DNA of 64,000 nucleotides. It comes from Clostridia bacterium. Its GTDB lineage: Bacteria; Bacillota; Clostridia; Peptostreptococcales; Anaerovoracaceae. The position numbers and the translations under genes are program-made. Positions 25,611 to 34,679 of the stretch are shown here, one piece after another (within the stretch, counting starts at the first letter, position 1; each line of letters opens with the position of its first letter). The notes below the pieces were generated by a model. It was not told the DNA's origin, did no database searches, and saw only the letters and a list, made by a program, of their open reading frames with translations. Location of the stretch: assembly GCA_910575405.1 (NCBI GenBank), contig CAJTER010000001.1:124001-188000 (forward strand), written 5' to 3'.

Positions 25611-26638
25611 CTCAGGTTCATCCTCTGTCTGTACAAAAGCCATGCGTAAAAGGGCGCTCCGATGATTCCGGTGAGAATGCTGATGGGCATTTCCGCCGGC
25701 CCTATGATTCTGGTGGTCGTGTCCACGATTAAGAGGAACATGCCCCCGATAAAGCAGACTGTCGGCAGCAGACCCCGGTTGTCCGAGCCGATGAGCATTC
25801 TGCCGAAATGGGGAATGACAAGACCGATCCAGCCAATCGTTCCGGAGATGCAAACTGCACCTGCCGTAAGAATGGTGGCGCAGACGATGCAAAGTCCCCG
25901 CAGCAGACCTACGTTTGCCCCCAGGCTCCTGGCCTCCTGCTCTCCCAGGGATAAAATGTTGATCCACCAGGACATGGCCAGCAACACCGCAGCCGCAATT
26001 CCGCTGAGAGGAAGGATGCCCAGAAGGGCCTGGGCGTCTACATAGGCAAAGCTGCCCAGCTGCCAGTAGGTGATGGCCGCCAGCTGGGTCTGGGGGTCGG
26101 CTATGTATTTTATAAAGCCCAGGATAGAGGACATGGCCCCGCTGACGATGATGCCCGAGAGGACCAGCATGATGTTGGAGTCGCTGCGCATGGCCTTTGG
26201 AATGAGAACCGTAAGGGCGACGGCCCCGATGCCTCCCGCAAAGGCGAAGAGCTGGATCCAGCCTGCGGAACAGGACAGGAGAATGGCCATGGCGGCTCCG
26301 ATGCAGGCCCCTGAGGAAACGCCCAGAAAATCCGGCGATACCAGAGGGTTTTTGAAAATTCCCTGGTAAACGGCTCCGGAAAGGGAGAGGGCCGCTCCTA
26401 CCAGGACAGCGGCCATGACCCGGGGAAACCTTACGCCCATCAGCAGTTTTTCGTCCATTGCCTGCCAGTCCCCCTGCAGATGAAACAGCTTTCCCGCCAG
26501 AATGTGAAGACATTCTCCCGGAGAAATGGTGTATTTTCCGATGCAGAGACAGCCCAGCACGCAGAAGAGAAGCAAAAGGAAAAAAACGGTATTCATCATA
26601 CCGTAGCGCGATACCGCTTTTTTCCTCCTGCTTGTCAT
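25607..26638 (-). CDS. FecCD-type ABC importer permease
   Basis: 343 residues with about ten hydrophobic segments. Family motifs include RFPRVMAAVLVGAALSLSGAVYQGIFKNPLVSPDFLGVSSGA near residues 70-110, and GTIGWIGLVIPHFGRML, the ATPase-coupling region, near 270. It moves metal-chelate or corrinoid-like substrates across the membrane. Translation is coupled to the ATPase gene. Confidence 0.92.
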   Translation of the reverse strand: MTSRRKKAVSRYGMMNTVFFLLLLFCVLGCLCIGKYTISPGECLHILAGKLFHLQGDWQAMDEKLLMGVRFPRVMAAVLVGAALSLSGAVYQGIFKNPLVSPDFLGVSSGACIGAAMAILLSCSAGWIQLFAFAGGIGAVALTVLIPKAMRSDSNIMLVLSGIIVSGAMSSILGFIKYIADPQTQLAAITYWQLGSFAYVDAQALLGILPLSGIAAAVLLAMSWWINILSLGEQEARSLGANVGLLRGLCIVCATILTAGAVCISGTIGWIGLVIPHFGRMLIGSDNRGLLPTVCFIGGMFLLIVDTTTRIIGPAEMPISILTGIIGAPFYAWLLYRQRMNLR

Positions 26639-26759
26639 GTGAGCTGCTTCCCCCTTCTTTTTTTCATGTTCTTTTCATTGGAACCTGCCCCGGGCACATT
26701 TCACCGTGATCCAGGGGCAGATCCCTGTTTTATACTACATCTTGATTTCTTGATTTTAG

Positions 26760-29700
26760 CTATTTTTTTGTTTTTGCGCCAGCAGCGGAGGAGGATGCTC
26801 CGTATACGTTTTTGCCACCCACGCTCCGGTAAGCCTTTACTTTGAAGTAGTAGGTCTTGCCGGATTTCAGTTTTTTCACGGTATAGGAAGTTCCCTTTAC
26901 GGCCTTCACTTTCTTGTAGGTTCCTTTCTTAGAGGAAGCCTTGTAGAGCACGTATCCCTTTGCTCCGGAAACCTTGCTCCACTTCACCTGCAGAGCGGAT
27001 TTTCCGGAAGCCTTGGCTTTTACGGTTTTTACTTTGGCCAGAGCCGGTTTTGCCCCTGCTGCTGCCGAGTATGCGCCGTAGAAGGTTCCTTCTGTAATCT
27101 TCTTGTAAGCCCGCACTTTATAATAGTACTTGCCGCCGGTCTTTACTTTCTTGTCCGTATAGCGGTTTGCCGTGTCCTTTGTCAGCTTGGCGATGGTCTT
27201 ATAGGGCCCTTTCTTTGCGGTCGCCCTGGTGACCACGTAGCCGGAAGCTCCGGAAACCTTGCTCCAGGACAGGCTTACCTTGTTGTAGGATGCGGATTTT
27301 TTCTTTAAAGTGATCTTCTTAGCCACGATCTGCTTTGCCTGATTGATGTTCTGCGTCTTTCCTGCCTGCGCGTAGTCCAGGGAAGCCAGGCCGCCGCTGG
27401 ATCCCGCGTAAATCACGGTTCCGTTCCGATCCAGGCTGTAGATGTTGTTGAGCAGTTCATCCTTCCAGGCCCCTGTCTCCGTGCTGTATTCGGCAGTCAC
27501 GGTAAAGGCTTTTGCTGCCGTCAGCTTTGGACTCTTCACGTAGAGGATTCCGTCTGCCGAGGTTCCGAACCAGAGACCGCCTGCAGCGTCGGCTTCCACC
27601 ATGCGAATTTCCGCGTTGGCCGCGCCGTCCAGAGCTTTTCCGAAGAGTTGGTCGCCGGTGTATTTGTCCGCCTTTGCTCCCGGTGCTTTTACGTGCCACA
27701 GGGTTCCTCCCGTGTTTTCAATATTGGCATAAGCGCCGGAGGCTGTGATCCAGGCTTCGCCGTTTTTGTCTACCGCAATATCACGGATCCAGACTTCGGC
27801 CAGCTTGGACTGCCCGGAAGCCGGATCAACGGATGCGGTTTCCTTGTAAGCTGTGATCTTGCCGTTTTTGTCCATGTGGGCAAAGCCACCTGTGAATGGA
27901 TCGGCTGCCGTGCCCGCACCGTCGGGATAGAAGCCGCACCAGAGGCCGCCGTTTCCGTCAAATTCGATTTTATCAACCGACATAGCCGGGAAGCCGTCGC
28001 TCTTGTTCCAGGTCTTCCAGGTCTTGGCCGCTGGATCGTATTTGGTCAGACCGCCAAAAGATGCGAACCATACGCAGCCCTTATCGTCGATCTTGATATC
28101 CTGTACGTAGTCGTCCGGGATGGTGGCCGGTATATCGGCGGCACGGTAGGCAGTCAGTTTACCATCCTTCAGGTATACCACGCCTTTATTAGCGGTGGGC
28201 TCCGTATAGCTGGCGTTCTGGGACATCCATACTCCGCCGTTTTTGTCCGGCGCTACTGCGGAAACAAAGCCGGTTTCCAGAGCCGGGGAGCTGTCCTTGT
28301 CGTAAATGGTAAATTTGCTGGCGCCCTTTGCCTTGTAAGCTGCGCCGCCACCGTAAGTTCCGATCCACATGCCGCCTTTGTTATCAAAGCGGATGGAGCG
28401 GATGCCTGCCAGCGGAAGGCTCTTTCCATCTGCTGGAGTTACGTTAAAGGTTACAGGTTTTTCCTGCTGGCCGCCGTTTATCACAGAGCCATTGACTTTT
28501 ACCACGATCTTCACGGTTTCCTGCAGACATGCGCCCTGGTTTCCGTGGGTCATCAGCCGGATGGGGCCGCCGTTGTTTCCAATGAGGGAATCGTAGCCTT
28601 CACCGTTTGGATTGGATTTGCTGCCGGAAGCCAGCGGGTATCCGTCCATTCCGTATGCCAGAAGGATTGGTACTCTGCGTTTTCCGTCGGCAATTCCGTT
28701 TTCCAGCCCGTCCATGCCAAAGATGGAGCGCAGATCCTTGCTAAAGCCGTCCTTGGCGGATACGGTTACGGAGATTGGATCCTCCATTCCCGAAATGTTG
28801 GAAGTTTCCTTGCGCACAAACTTCCACATATTGAGGCCTTCCCAGGTGTTGGTGGATGTGGCCGTGATTTCTTCCCGCTCAATGAGAGAGGTCATCTTTT
28901 CCAACGCTTCTACGGTATATGCCTTTTCCATCAGCGTTTTGCCCTCGTTATTTACAACCTGCAGGGTCAGCTTGTCCTTCAGATACTGCTTGAAGATTTC
29001 GCTGGAGCTGTGGTTCCAGTTGGACATGGCTGAAGCGGTTACTTCGATGGCCGTCACATCCTGCAGCATTTTGGAGGAATTGGCGTCCTTGGCATCCTTC
29101 TGGCCCACTACCAACTTGAGGGGTCCGCCGCTGTTCTGATAAGCCGCCTCGTAGCCCTGGGAATTTTTGTCCTTCACCAGAGGCCGTCCGTCTTCTTCAT
29201 TTGTGTTAGCCGCGTCGGCGGAGCCGTAAGCCAGGATCATTTTCAGATTCTTTTCCTTTGTCACGCTGTTGAGGTAGTCCGCCTTGCGCACATCGGAGAG
29301 GGAGAATTCCGCCGTCTTTCCGTCCCTGCTTGTAATTTTAACCTTATCCGCGCTGGTTTTAAGGCCCACTGCCGTCGAATTCAGGAAATCGTACAGGGAT
29401 GTTCCTCTGTAACGCAGCTGCGCAGGAGTCTGGCTGCCGGATTTGAGAATGCTGTAAGTTCCCGTAGCTGCCAGGGACTGCTTTCCTTCCAGCTCCGTCA
29501 GGGTGAATTCTTTTGTTCCGCTGAGTCTCGTACCTTCACCGGATACCTTGATGGTGTTTTTCTGATAAGCGCTGTAAGGCTCCTTCAGATGTGCGTAATT
29601 GTCCGGTGACAGCTTGATGGTGATGGAAGTTACATTGCTGAGAGCCTGAGCGTCCTTTGCTGTCTTGGCGCTGTTTGGAATCAGGATGCTGAGGGGGCCT

Positions 29701-32537
29701 CCGTCGTTTTTCACGCTGATTTTGTTTGTGTATTTTCCGGAGCCCAAAGTCACTTCGCTCTCATAGCCGTCCGCGCTTTGGGAAGCGACCATGGGCGCGC
29801 CGTTCTTGCCGTAAGCCAGCACCGGGGAGAGGCCGGAAAGCTTTGTGGACGGGTTGTAGCCGTTGTCCAGAGCCAGCACATCCTGCAGGTTCATGGAAAC
29901 TTCCTTTGTTCCGTCGCTAAAGATTATGGTGCCTTTGTAGCCTGGAATCTCCACTACGTTTTTGAGGAAGTAATTCAAGTTTACACCCTCGTACAGATCG
30001 CTGCTGCTTCCGTTTTCATAAAAGGCCTTTACCTTGGCCTCGGAAAGCTGCGCTCCCGGAAGGCTGCCATCGTAGAGAATATCTTCAATCTCGCCTACTT
30101 TGTAGGCAGTTTCCTTCAGAACAGGAGCATCGGCATCCGATCCGTTTAAGACCTTGATCTGAAGCTTTGCCTCCGCTTGTTTTTTATAGACGTCTTTTTC
30201 GTGGTACTTGTGGGTGCTGTAGTGATATGTGTCAGCACCTGCCAGAATTTTATCCAGCAGTTTTGCCTGATTGGAGCCGTTGGCGTGATTGTATTCGGTT
30301 TTTCCGGAGATGATCCGCAGGGGGCCTCCATCATTGGAAAGGCCGCTGAGATATCCGTCCAAGGTATTTTTGATCACATAAGGATAGCCGTTTACACCGT
30401 ATGCTACCAGCACCGGATAGCCGGTCTTTTTCAGGTCATCCTTTACAGGCTTGTAGGTTCCATCGTTGTTGTCTGCCGCATTCTTCTCATAGTAGCCAAA
30501 GGAATTGGGATCCGCTACTTGTTTGAGGGAGAATTCGTCAAAGGCCGTGTATCCATCCGTTGCGCTGAATCGAACCTTTGTCTGGCTGTCAGAAGCTTTT
30601 GATGCCGCGATTCCCGACATCTGCAGCAGATCCCACAGCTTGACGCCTTCGTACTCATTTACATACCAGTAGGAGGAATTGGCCATGCTGTACTCGTCCC
30701 TGTGCCCAAAGCCGCCTGCCTCCGGCGCGGAGCCGCTGTACTTGACCATGTTTTCCAGCTGCTGCACCGTGTAATTGACTTCTCTGCCGATTTCCTTACC
30801 AGTAACAGTCAGCACGTACTGGGAGTTTTCCGCTGTATTGTAAGGGGCTTTGTTGTGTTTGTAGCCCGGGCTGGCGTCTTCTGCCACGTAAATATAGGCC
30901 ATGTTGCCAAACTCCGTATAGTCGGAATTCAGATCGCCGCTAATGGCTTTTTTATCGTATACCAGCTTTAGACAGCCGTCTTCGTTACCCAGTGTTTTGT
31001 CCGCTCCGCTTGCCCCGTCAAAGACAAATGGCCGGATGTTGGTTCCGTTTGTTTCCGAGGTTCCGTAGGCTACCAGGATTGGCCGTTCCTTGTCGTGAAG
31101 GGCCTTTACCTGATCCAGAGTAAAGGTTGCGATGGTTTTGCGCAGCCTGTTTTTAATCTGGACTTTCTTTGCCGTGTCCGTCAGGATGATGCCGCTTGAG
31201 CCGGAGGCCATGCTGTTTAAGATATAGTACAGGTCAATGCCCTCGTAGGTTTTTTCCGTAGAGGTTCCCTTTCTGGTATCCGTGTAGTCGCCTCTGTAAA
31301 CGCCTTTGTTCTGTCCTTCCAGATCCCTTACGGAAAGAGGCACGCTGTTTTTCACCCCAGGACCTTCTATGGTCAGGGTTGCGCCTGTAATGCCGTCAAT
31401 GTTGTAGGGGCCGTCCGCATCCTGCTTTCCGCCGTTGGTGATATGTTTGTAAGGGCTGTTTGCGTAGCTGTTTCCCGAGCTTCCGGTGACGGATATGGAA
31501 TCGATCATCTTGGCCGGTTTGAAGCCGTCTCCGTAAAGGGTGAAATACCCGGTTATGGAGCTATCGTTTTTGGCTGTTTCAAAGATGCCCTTTAAATCCC
31601 CCGCGCTGGTTCCCTTTTCATAGGCCAGCATGTAGTTTCCGCTGATGAGCTCTCCTACCGTAGTCGGCGCTCCTTCTACCGGGTAGTTGTCAGCTGTGCC
31701 AAAGGTTACGGCAGCCTTCTGATCATAACCGTCCAAAAGGACTGCCAGAGGAACTCCCCGCACGTAATCCGTGTTTTCTCCCCCTTTGGAGGAATAAGTA
31801 TAGGAATAATCCGCTCTCTCTTTGAGCAGAATCTCGCCTCTGGTATACGGCTCTCCGTCTACGGTAATGGCCGCGCCCTTCAGTTCCTTTCCGCCTATGA
31901 CCTTCTGCATATTCTTGTTGTAGAGCGGGTTGTTGATATCGTCCATAGCGGTCTGGCCCGCGATGACGGTGCAAGTTTCCTGCTCGCTTCCTGCTGCATC
32001 CGGAAGCTTTGTGCCGCTGTTGTCGTTTGCCCAGGACAAAATCGTCTGGACTTCTGTTTTTCCACTCTGACTTCCGCTGAGGATCTGCGGGAAGTAATAC
32101 CGTTTCTCGCCCAGCTTGAGGCTCTTAGTGTATCCATCGCTGGCAATCAGCTGAAGCTCGTCCTTTGCGGCATCGAACTTGGTTCCCTTTAACAAGGATG
32201 TAAGATATACGCCGGTTGCTTTGTATAATTTTTGGGTTCCGCTGGAATTAACTGCTGAATAGCCCTGTTCCTTTACGCCTGCCATGGCTTTCATCTGCTG
32301 GCGGGTGTATGCCTTTTCCAGGCTGATGTTGTCCTTTGTATAGGCGCTCCCGCCTATGATGCTGTCGCCGGAAACCAGAATTTCAGGTGTTTCCGTTTTC
32401 AGAGAGGACACGGCCGCCTTTGTTCCCGCATATGCGGTCTGCTGCAGCGCCGGACTCATGGTAATCACCAGTGTGATAGCCAGCAGGACGGACAGCCACC
32501 GATACAGCGGCCGTCTTATTTGTTTCTGGTAAAACAT
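26760..32537 (-). CDS. Giant secreted protein: molybdopterin-like repeats, beta-propeller and two Fn3 domains
   Basis: 1925 residues. Signal peptide 1-37 (ends TAYAG). Residues about 40-1370 contain some six to seven copies of a module in which YTxxEI/TLxQL, VxLxxLL, a DGY strand, LAYG and (N)xGGPL/I-R/K/S alternate. That pattern recalls the oxidoreductase molybdopterin-binding fold. Residues about 1380-1720 form a beta-propeller of the two-component-regulator type (MWIGTYGGG, VWMSQN, VWFASFGGL, LWCGFY, AWITASG, LWFGTS). Residues 1740-1925 are two fibronectin type III-like domains. There is no sortase motif or membrane anchor. It is presumably exported and wall-associated. The gene lies 121 bp before the permease, in the same direction, and may capture ligand for it. 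Confidence 0.8.
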   Translation of the reverse strand: MFYQKQIRRPLYRWLSVLLAITLVITMSPALQQTAYAGTKAAVSSLKTETPEILVSGDSIIGGSAYTKDNISLEKAYTRQQMKAMAGVKEQGYSAVNSSGTQKLYKATGVYLTSLLKGTKFDAAKDELQLIASDGYTKSLKLGEKRYYFPQILSGSQSGKTEVQTILSWANDNSGTKLPDAAGSEQETCTVIAGQTAMDDINNPLYNKNMQKVIGGKELKGAAITVDGEPYTRGEILLKERADYSYTYSSKGGENTDYVRGVPLAVLLDGYDQKAAVTFGTADNYPVEGAPTTVGELISGNYMLAYEKGTSAGDLKGIFETAKNDSSITGYFTLYGDGFKPAKMIDSISVTGSSGNSYANSPYKHITNGGKQDADGPYNIDGITGATLTIEGPGVKNSVPLSVRDLEGQNKGVYRGDYTDTRKGTSTEKTYEGIDLYYILNSMASGSSGIILTDTAKKVQIKNRLRKTIATFTLDQVKALHDKERPILVAYGTSETNGTNIRPFVFDGASGADKTLGNEDGCLKLVYDKKAISGDLNSDYTEFGNMAYIYVAEDASPGYKHNKAPYNTAENSQYVLTVTGKEIGREVNYTVQQLENMVKYSGSAPEAGGFGHRDEYSMANSSYWYVNEYEGVKLWDLLQMSGIAASKASDSQTKVRFSATDGYTAFDEFSLKQVADPNSFGYYEKNAADNNDGTYKPVKDDLKKTGYPVLVAYGVNGYPYVIKNTLDGYLSGLSNDGGPLRIISGKTEYNHANGSNQAKLLDKILAGADTYHYSTHKYHEKDVYKKQAEAKLQIKVLNGSDADAPVLKETAYKVGEIEDILYDGSLPGAQLSEAKVKAFYENGSSSDLYEGVNLNYFLKNVVEIPGYKGTIIFSDGTKEVSMNLQDVLALDNGYNPSTKLSGLSPVLAYGKNGAPMVASQSADGYESEVTLGSGKYTNKISVKNDGGPLSILIPNSAKTAKDAQALSNVTSITIKLSPDNYAHLKEPYSAYQKNTIKVSGEGTRLSGTKEFTLTELEGKQSLAATGTYSILKSGSQTPAQLRYRGTSLYDFLNSTAVGLKTSADKVKITSRDGKTAEFSLSDVRKADYLNSVTKEKNLKMILAYGSADAANTNEEDGRPLVKDKNSQGYEAAYQNSGGPLKLVVGQKDAKDANSSKMLQDVTAIEVTASAMSNWNHSSSEIFKQYLKDKLTLQVVNNEGKTLMEKAYTVEALEKMTSLIEREEITATSTNTWEGLNMWKFVRKETSNISGMEDPISVTVSAKDGFSKDLRSIFGMDGLENGIADGKRRVPILLAYGMDGYPLASGSKSNPNGEGYDSLIGNNGGPIRLMTHGNQGACLQETVKIVVKVNGSVINGGQQEKPVTFNVTPADGKSLPLAGIRSIRFDNKGGMWIGTYGGGAAYKAKGASKFTIYDKDSSPALETGFVSAVAPDKNGGVWMSQNASYTEPTANKGVVYLKDGKLTAYRAADIPATIPDDYVQDIKIDDKGCVWFASFGGLTKYDPAAKTWKTWNKSDGFPAMSVDKIEFDGNGGLWCGFYPDGAGTAADPFTGGFAHMDKNGKITAYKETASVDPASGQSKLAEVWIRDIAVDKNGEAWITASGAYANIENTGGTLWHVKAPGAKADKYTGDQLFGKALDGAANAEIRMVEADAAGGLWFGTSADGILYVKSPKLTAAKAFTVTAEYSTETGAWKDELLNNIYSLDRNGTVIYAGSSGGLASLDYAQAGKTQNINQAKQIVAKKITLKKKSASYNKVSLSWSKVSGASGYVVTRATAKKGPYKTIAKLTKDTANRYTDKKVKTGGKYYYKVRAYKKITEGTFYGAYSAAAGAKPALAKVKTVKAKASGKSALQVKWSKVSGAKGYVLYKASSKKGTYKKVKAVKGTSYTVKKLKSGKTYYFKVKAYRSVGGKNVYGASSSAAGAKTKK

Positions 32538-32575
32538 TTCGTTCTCCTTACTGTTTTTCCTGCATGAGTGCTGTT

Positions 32576-34267
32576 TTATTTAGCTTTTACCTGTTTTACC
32601 GCAGAAAAACCGCTGTATACGGCCTTCTTGTCCACTGTGCGGTAAGCCTTTATTTTGTAGTAATACGTCTTGCCTTTCTTTAACTTCTTGTCCGTAAAGG
32701 AAGTTCCCTTTTTAACCGTCTTTACAGCTTTGTAGGTTCCCTTCTTGCTGGCAGCCCGGTATACTTTGTATCCATCTGCCCCTGCAGTCTTCTTCCAGGT
32801 CAGGACTGCGCTCTTTTTGCCTGCCTTTACTTTGGAAAGAACCGGCTTTGCCAGCTGCGGTGTTACAGTCTTGACTGCGGAATCCGCGCTGTAGAGTTTT
32901 TCGCTGCCGTCGTTTTTGAAGGCTTTTACTTTATAGGTGTATTTTGTTCCGGTTTTCAGATTCTTATCTGTGTACTTCAAAGTAGCTGCATCCGTTGTTT
33001 TTACTGCTTTGTAAGCTTTCCCCGCCTCAGAACGGTATATGGTATAGCCCTCTGCTGCTTCCGATTTTGCCCATTTGATTTCCGCGCTGTTATAGCTCTT
33101 TGCTGCTGTCGTAAGGGAAGCCGGAGCTTTTGGTGCAATCACTTCTGGTTTTGCTGCTGCGTCGCAAGAAACGCTGCTGATAAGCTTTGCCGGCTTGAAG
33201 CCGTCGCCGTACAGGGTGAAGTATCCTTTGATGCTGCTGTCGCCCTTTGCCTCGTCTATAATACCTGCCAGTGCATCGGTTGTATCGCCCTTTTCATAAG
33301 CCAGGATATAGTTGCCGTCTCTCAGTTCTTTCTTGGTGAAGCTGCCTCCGTCATATCCGTCCGCGCACTCAAACTTGATGACATCGCTGTCCGCAAGCCC
33401 GCTCATCAGGTCGGCTGCGGGAACGCCTTTTGCGTATTCGGTAGTCTCACCAGTGCTCTTGTTGTAGGTATACTGTCTGGTCAGGCTTTCCATGGCCAGA
33501 ATTTCCGCTCTGGTGTAAGCTTTTCCGTTGACCGTAAGTACTGGAGCCAATTTCTTTCCCACGGTAACGATGAGATGTGCCGTTTCACCATTCCACAGCG
33601 GGTTGTTGCAGTCTTTGATATTCAGCTGACCTGCTGCCAGGCAGATATAGTTTTCCTTGTACTCATCCACTTTGTCCGGTATTTCCAGGCTACCCTTTAT
33701 TCCGCCGTCTGCCCAGGCTATAATGGTTGGAACTGGCGTCTTTCCTTCATCGCTGTCTGTTCCGAAATTGGGGAAGTAATAGCGTTCATTTCCCAGACCT
33801 GTGCTCACCGGCGGCTTGCTGATAATTTCCGATTCGCTTCTGGCCGGATCAAAGGTAGCAGCATATCCGTCTTCTGCAGCAAAGGCGATGATATCTGCAT
33901 TCAGATCCGTCAGACCTGCGTTCCTTAGAACCGTATCAACTCGAACGCCCTCTGCCTTGTAAATGGTCTTTGTATCCCAGGTATTAATGGTGGAATACAG
34001 ATACTGGTTGTCCCTTGCGCTAGCAGGATCTGCCTTTGCCATGGCCTTCAGCTCATCCAGGGTGTAGGCCTTTTCCCTGCCAATGGTGTCCTCCGTATAG
34101 GCGCTTCCTACTGCGCCGGTTCCGGTAATGACGATGGCGGCTTTTTCCTTCATATCGCCGCTGGCCGCGTGTACGGCTTGCGTTCCTGCGATACTGCCAA
34201 AGCACATCACAGCCATTACTGCAACAGCTGTGAGCAGAGACAGCCACCGCTTTGTTAAACTGTTCAT
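32576..34267 (-). CDS. Secreted surface protein with molybdopterin-like and Fn3 domains
   Basis: 563 residues from the ATG at 34267 (GGAGGAGG 8 nt upstream). Signal peptide 1-35 (ends AVHA). The N-terminal 380 residues closely parallel the first 350 residues of the giant neighbour: GSAYTEDTIGREKAYTLDEL, ERYYFPNF, AAGQLNIKDCNNPLWN, and an identical phrase GYFTLYGDGFKPAK. Two Fn3-like domains follow (about 395-563), ending KAVYSGFSAVKQVKAK. The two proteins look like a duplicated pair with one copy expanded. As first gene of the block it is 38 bp before the next one. Confidence 0.8.
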   Translation of the reverse strand: MNSLTKRWLSLLTAVAVMAVMCFGSIAGTQAVHAASGDMKEKAAIVITGTGAVGSAYTEDTIGREKAYTLDELKAMAKADPASARDNQYLYSTINTWDTKTIYKAEGVRVDTVLRNAGLTDLNADIIAFAAEDGYAATFDPARSESEIISKPPVSTGLGNERYYFPNFGTDSDEGKTPVPTIIAWADGGIKGSLEIPDKVDEYKENYICLAAGQLNIKDCNNPLWNGETAHLIVTVGKKLAPVLTVNGKAYTRAEILAMESLTRQYTYNKSTGETTEYAKGVPAADLMSGLADSDVIKFECADGYDGGSFTKKELRDGNYILAYEKGDTTDALAGIIDEAKGDSSIKGYFTLYGDGFKPAKLISSVSCDAAAKPEVIAPKAPASLTTAAKSYNSAEIKWAKSEAAEGYTIYRSEAGKAYKAVKTTDAATLKYTDKNLKTGTKYTYKVKAFKNDGSEKLYSADSAVKTVTPQLAKPVLSKVKAGKKSAVLTWKKTAGADGYKVYRAASKKGTYKAVKTVKKGTSFTDKKLKKGKTYYYKIKAYRTVDKKAVYSGFSAVKQVKAK

Positions 34268-34378
34268 TTCAAAAACCTCCTCCAGTTCATAAAGTGAAAA
34301 CAATAAAAAAATAATAAAGAAAGTGGAAATGCATGTTTTGTATTTGCTTTAATTGGCTTCCGCTTTTTTATTATTTCG

Positions 34379-34384
34379 ATTATA
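34379..34384 (-). promoter_or_regulatory. Possible -10 element for the surface/transport block
   Basis: TATAAT on the minus strand, about 110 bp before the ATG at 34267. A good -35 is not visible 16-18 bp away, so this promoter is tentative and may need an activator. Confidence 0.35.
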
Positions 34385-34461
34385 ACGTATGAAATTATGC
34401 TGGAAACAGTCTCTTTGTGCAAATGGAAAGAAAGCCCTGCAAACATAGAAAGGCTTCTTAC

Positions 34462-34632
34462 TCAAACTAAAAGAATCGAGTTCCCGCAGGAGCTCGATTC
34501 TGATCATACGCATATAATCAGCAATTTCTTTCCAAACGCGGGAGGTATGGCGGTTTCCCGCCATACCCATGGGCTGTAAGCCGTAGATTTTCTCGTCCTT
34601 AGGCTGTCCAGCTCGAAAAGGCTTTTCCAATT
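34462..34632 (-). ncRNA. Probable free-standing structured ncRNA (possibly raiA-type)
   Basis: A near-perfect promoter on the minus strand starts an RNA near 34632. It would contain GGTATGGCGG paired with CCGCCATACC (34544-34567) and a small CTGAT/ATCAG hairpin. It ends with GAATCGAG/CTCGATTC (34473-34500), closed by a tetraloop and followed by TTTT: an intrinsic terminator. The region can be read as a short peptide frame (GMAGNRHTS, EIADYMRMIRIELL), but there is no ribosome site and the frame runs through the hairpins. From size and layout a raiA-type RNA is one guess, made from memory and not a match I could test. Confidence 0.6.
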
Positions 34633-34638
34633 ATTTTC

Positions 34639-34667
34639 ATTATACCTTTTTATTCCTCAAATTTCAA
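34639..34667 (-). promoter_or_regulatory. Promoter of the ncRNA
   Basis: On the minus strand TTGAAA (34662-34667) lies 17 bp before TATAAT (34639-34644), starting transcription in non-coding sequence. Confidence 0.8.
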
Positions 34668-34679
34668 CTCGACTTTTTC

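Noticed and set aside
25611-26513. N-terminal extension of the ABC ATPase by some 300 residues
   Set aside because: The extension lies antiparallel in meaning to the permease gene in another frame and is Arg/Gly/His-rich noise. The ATG at 25610 with the ATGA overlap is the true start.
34462-34632. A small protein gene (GMAGNRHTS frame) in the ncRNA region
   Set aside because: There is no ribosome site, the longer frame begins only with a TTG, and it runs through two stable hairpins and the terminator. The RNA reading explains more.
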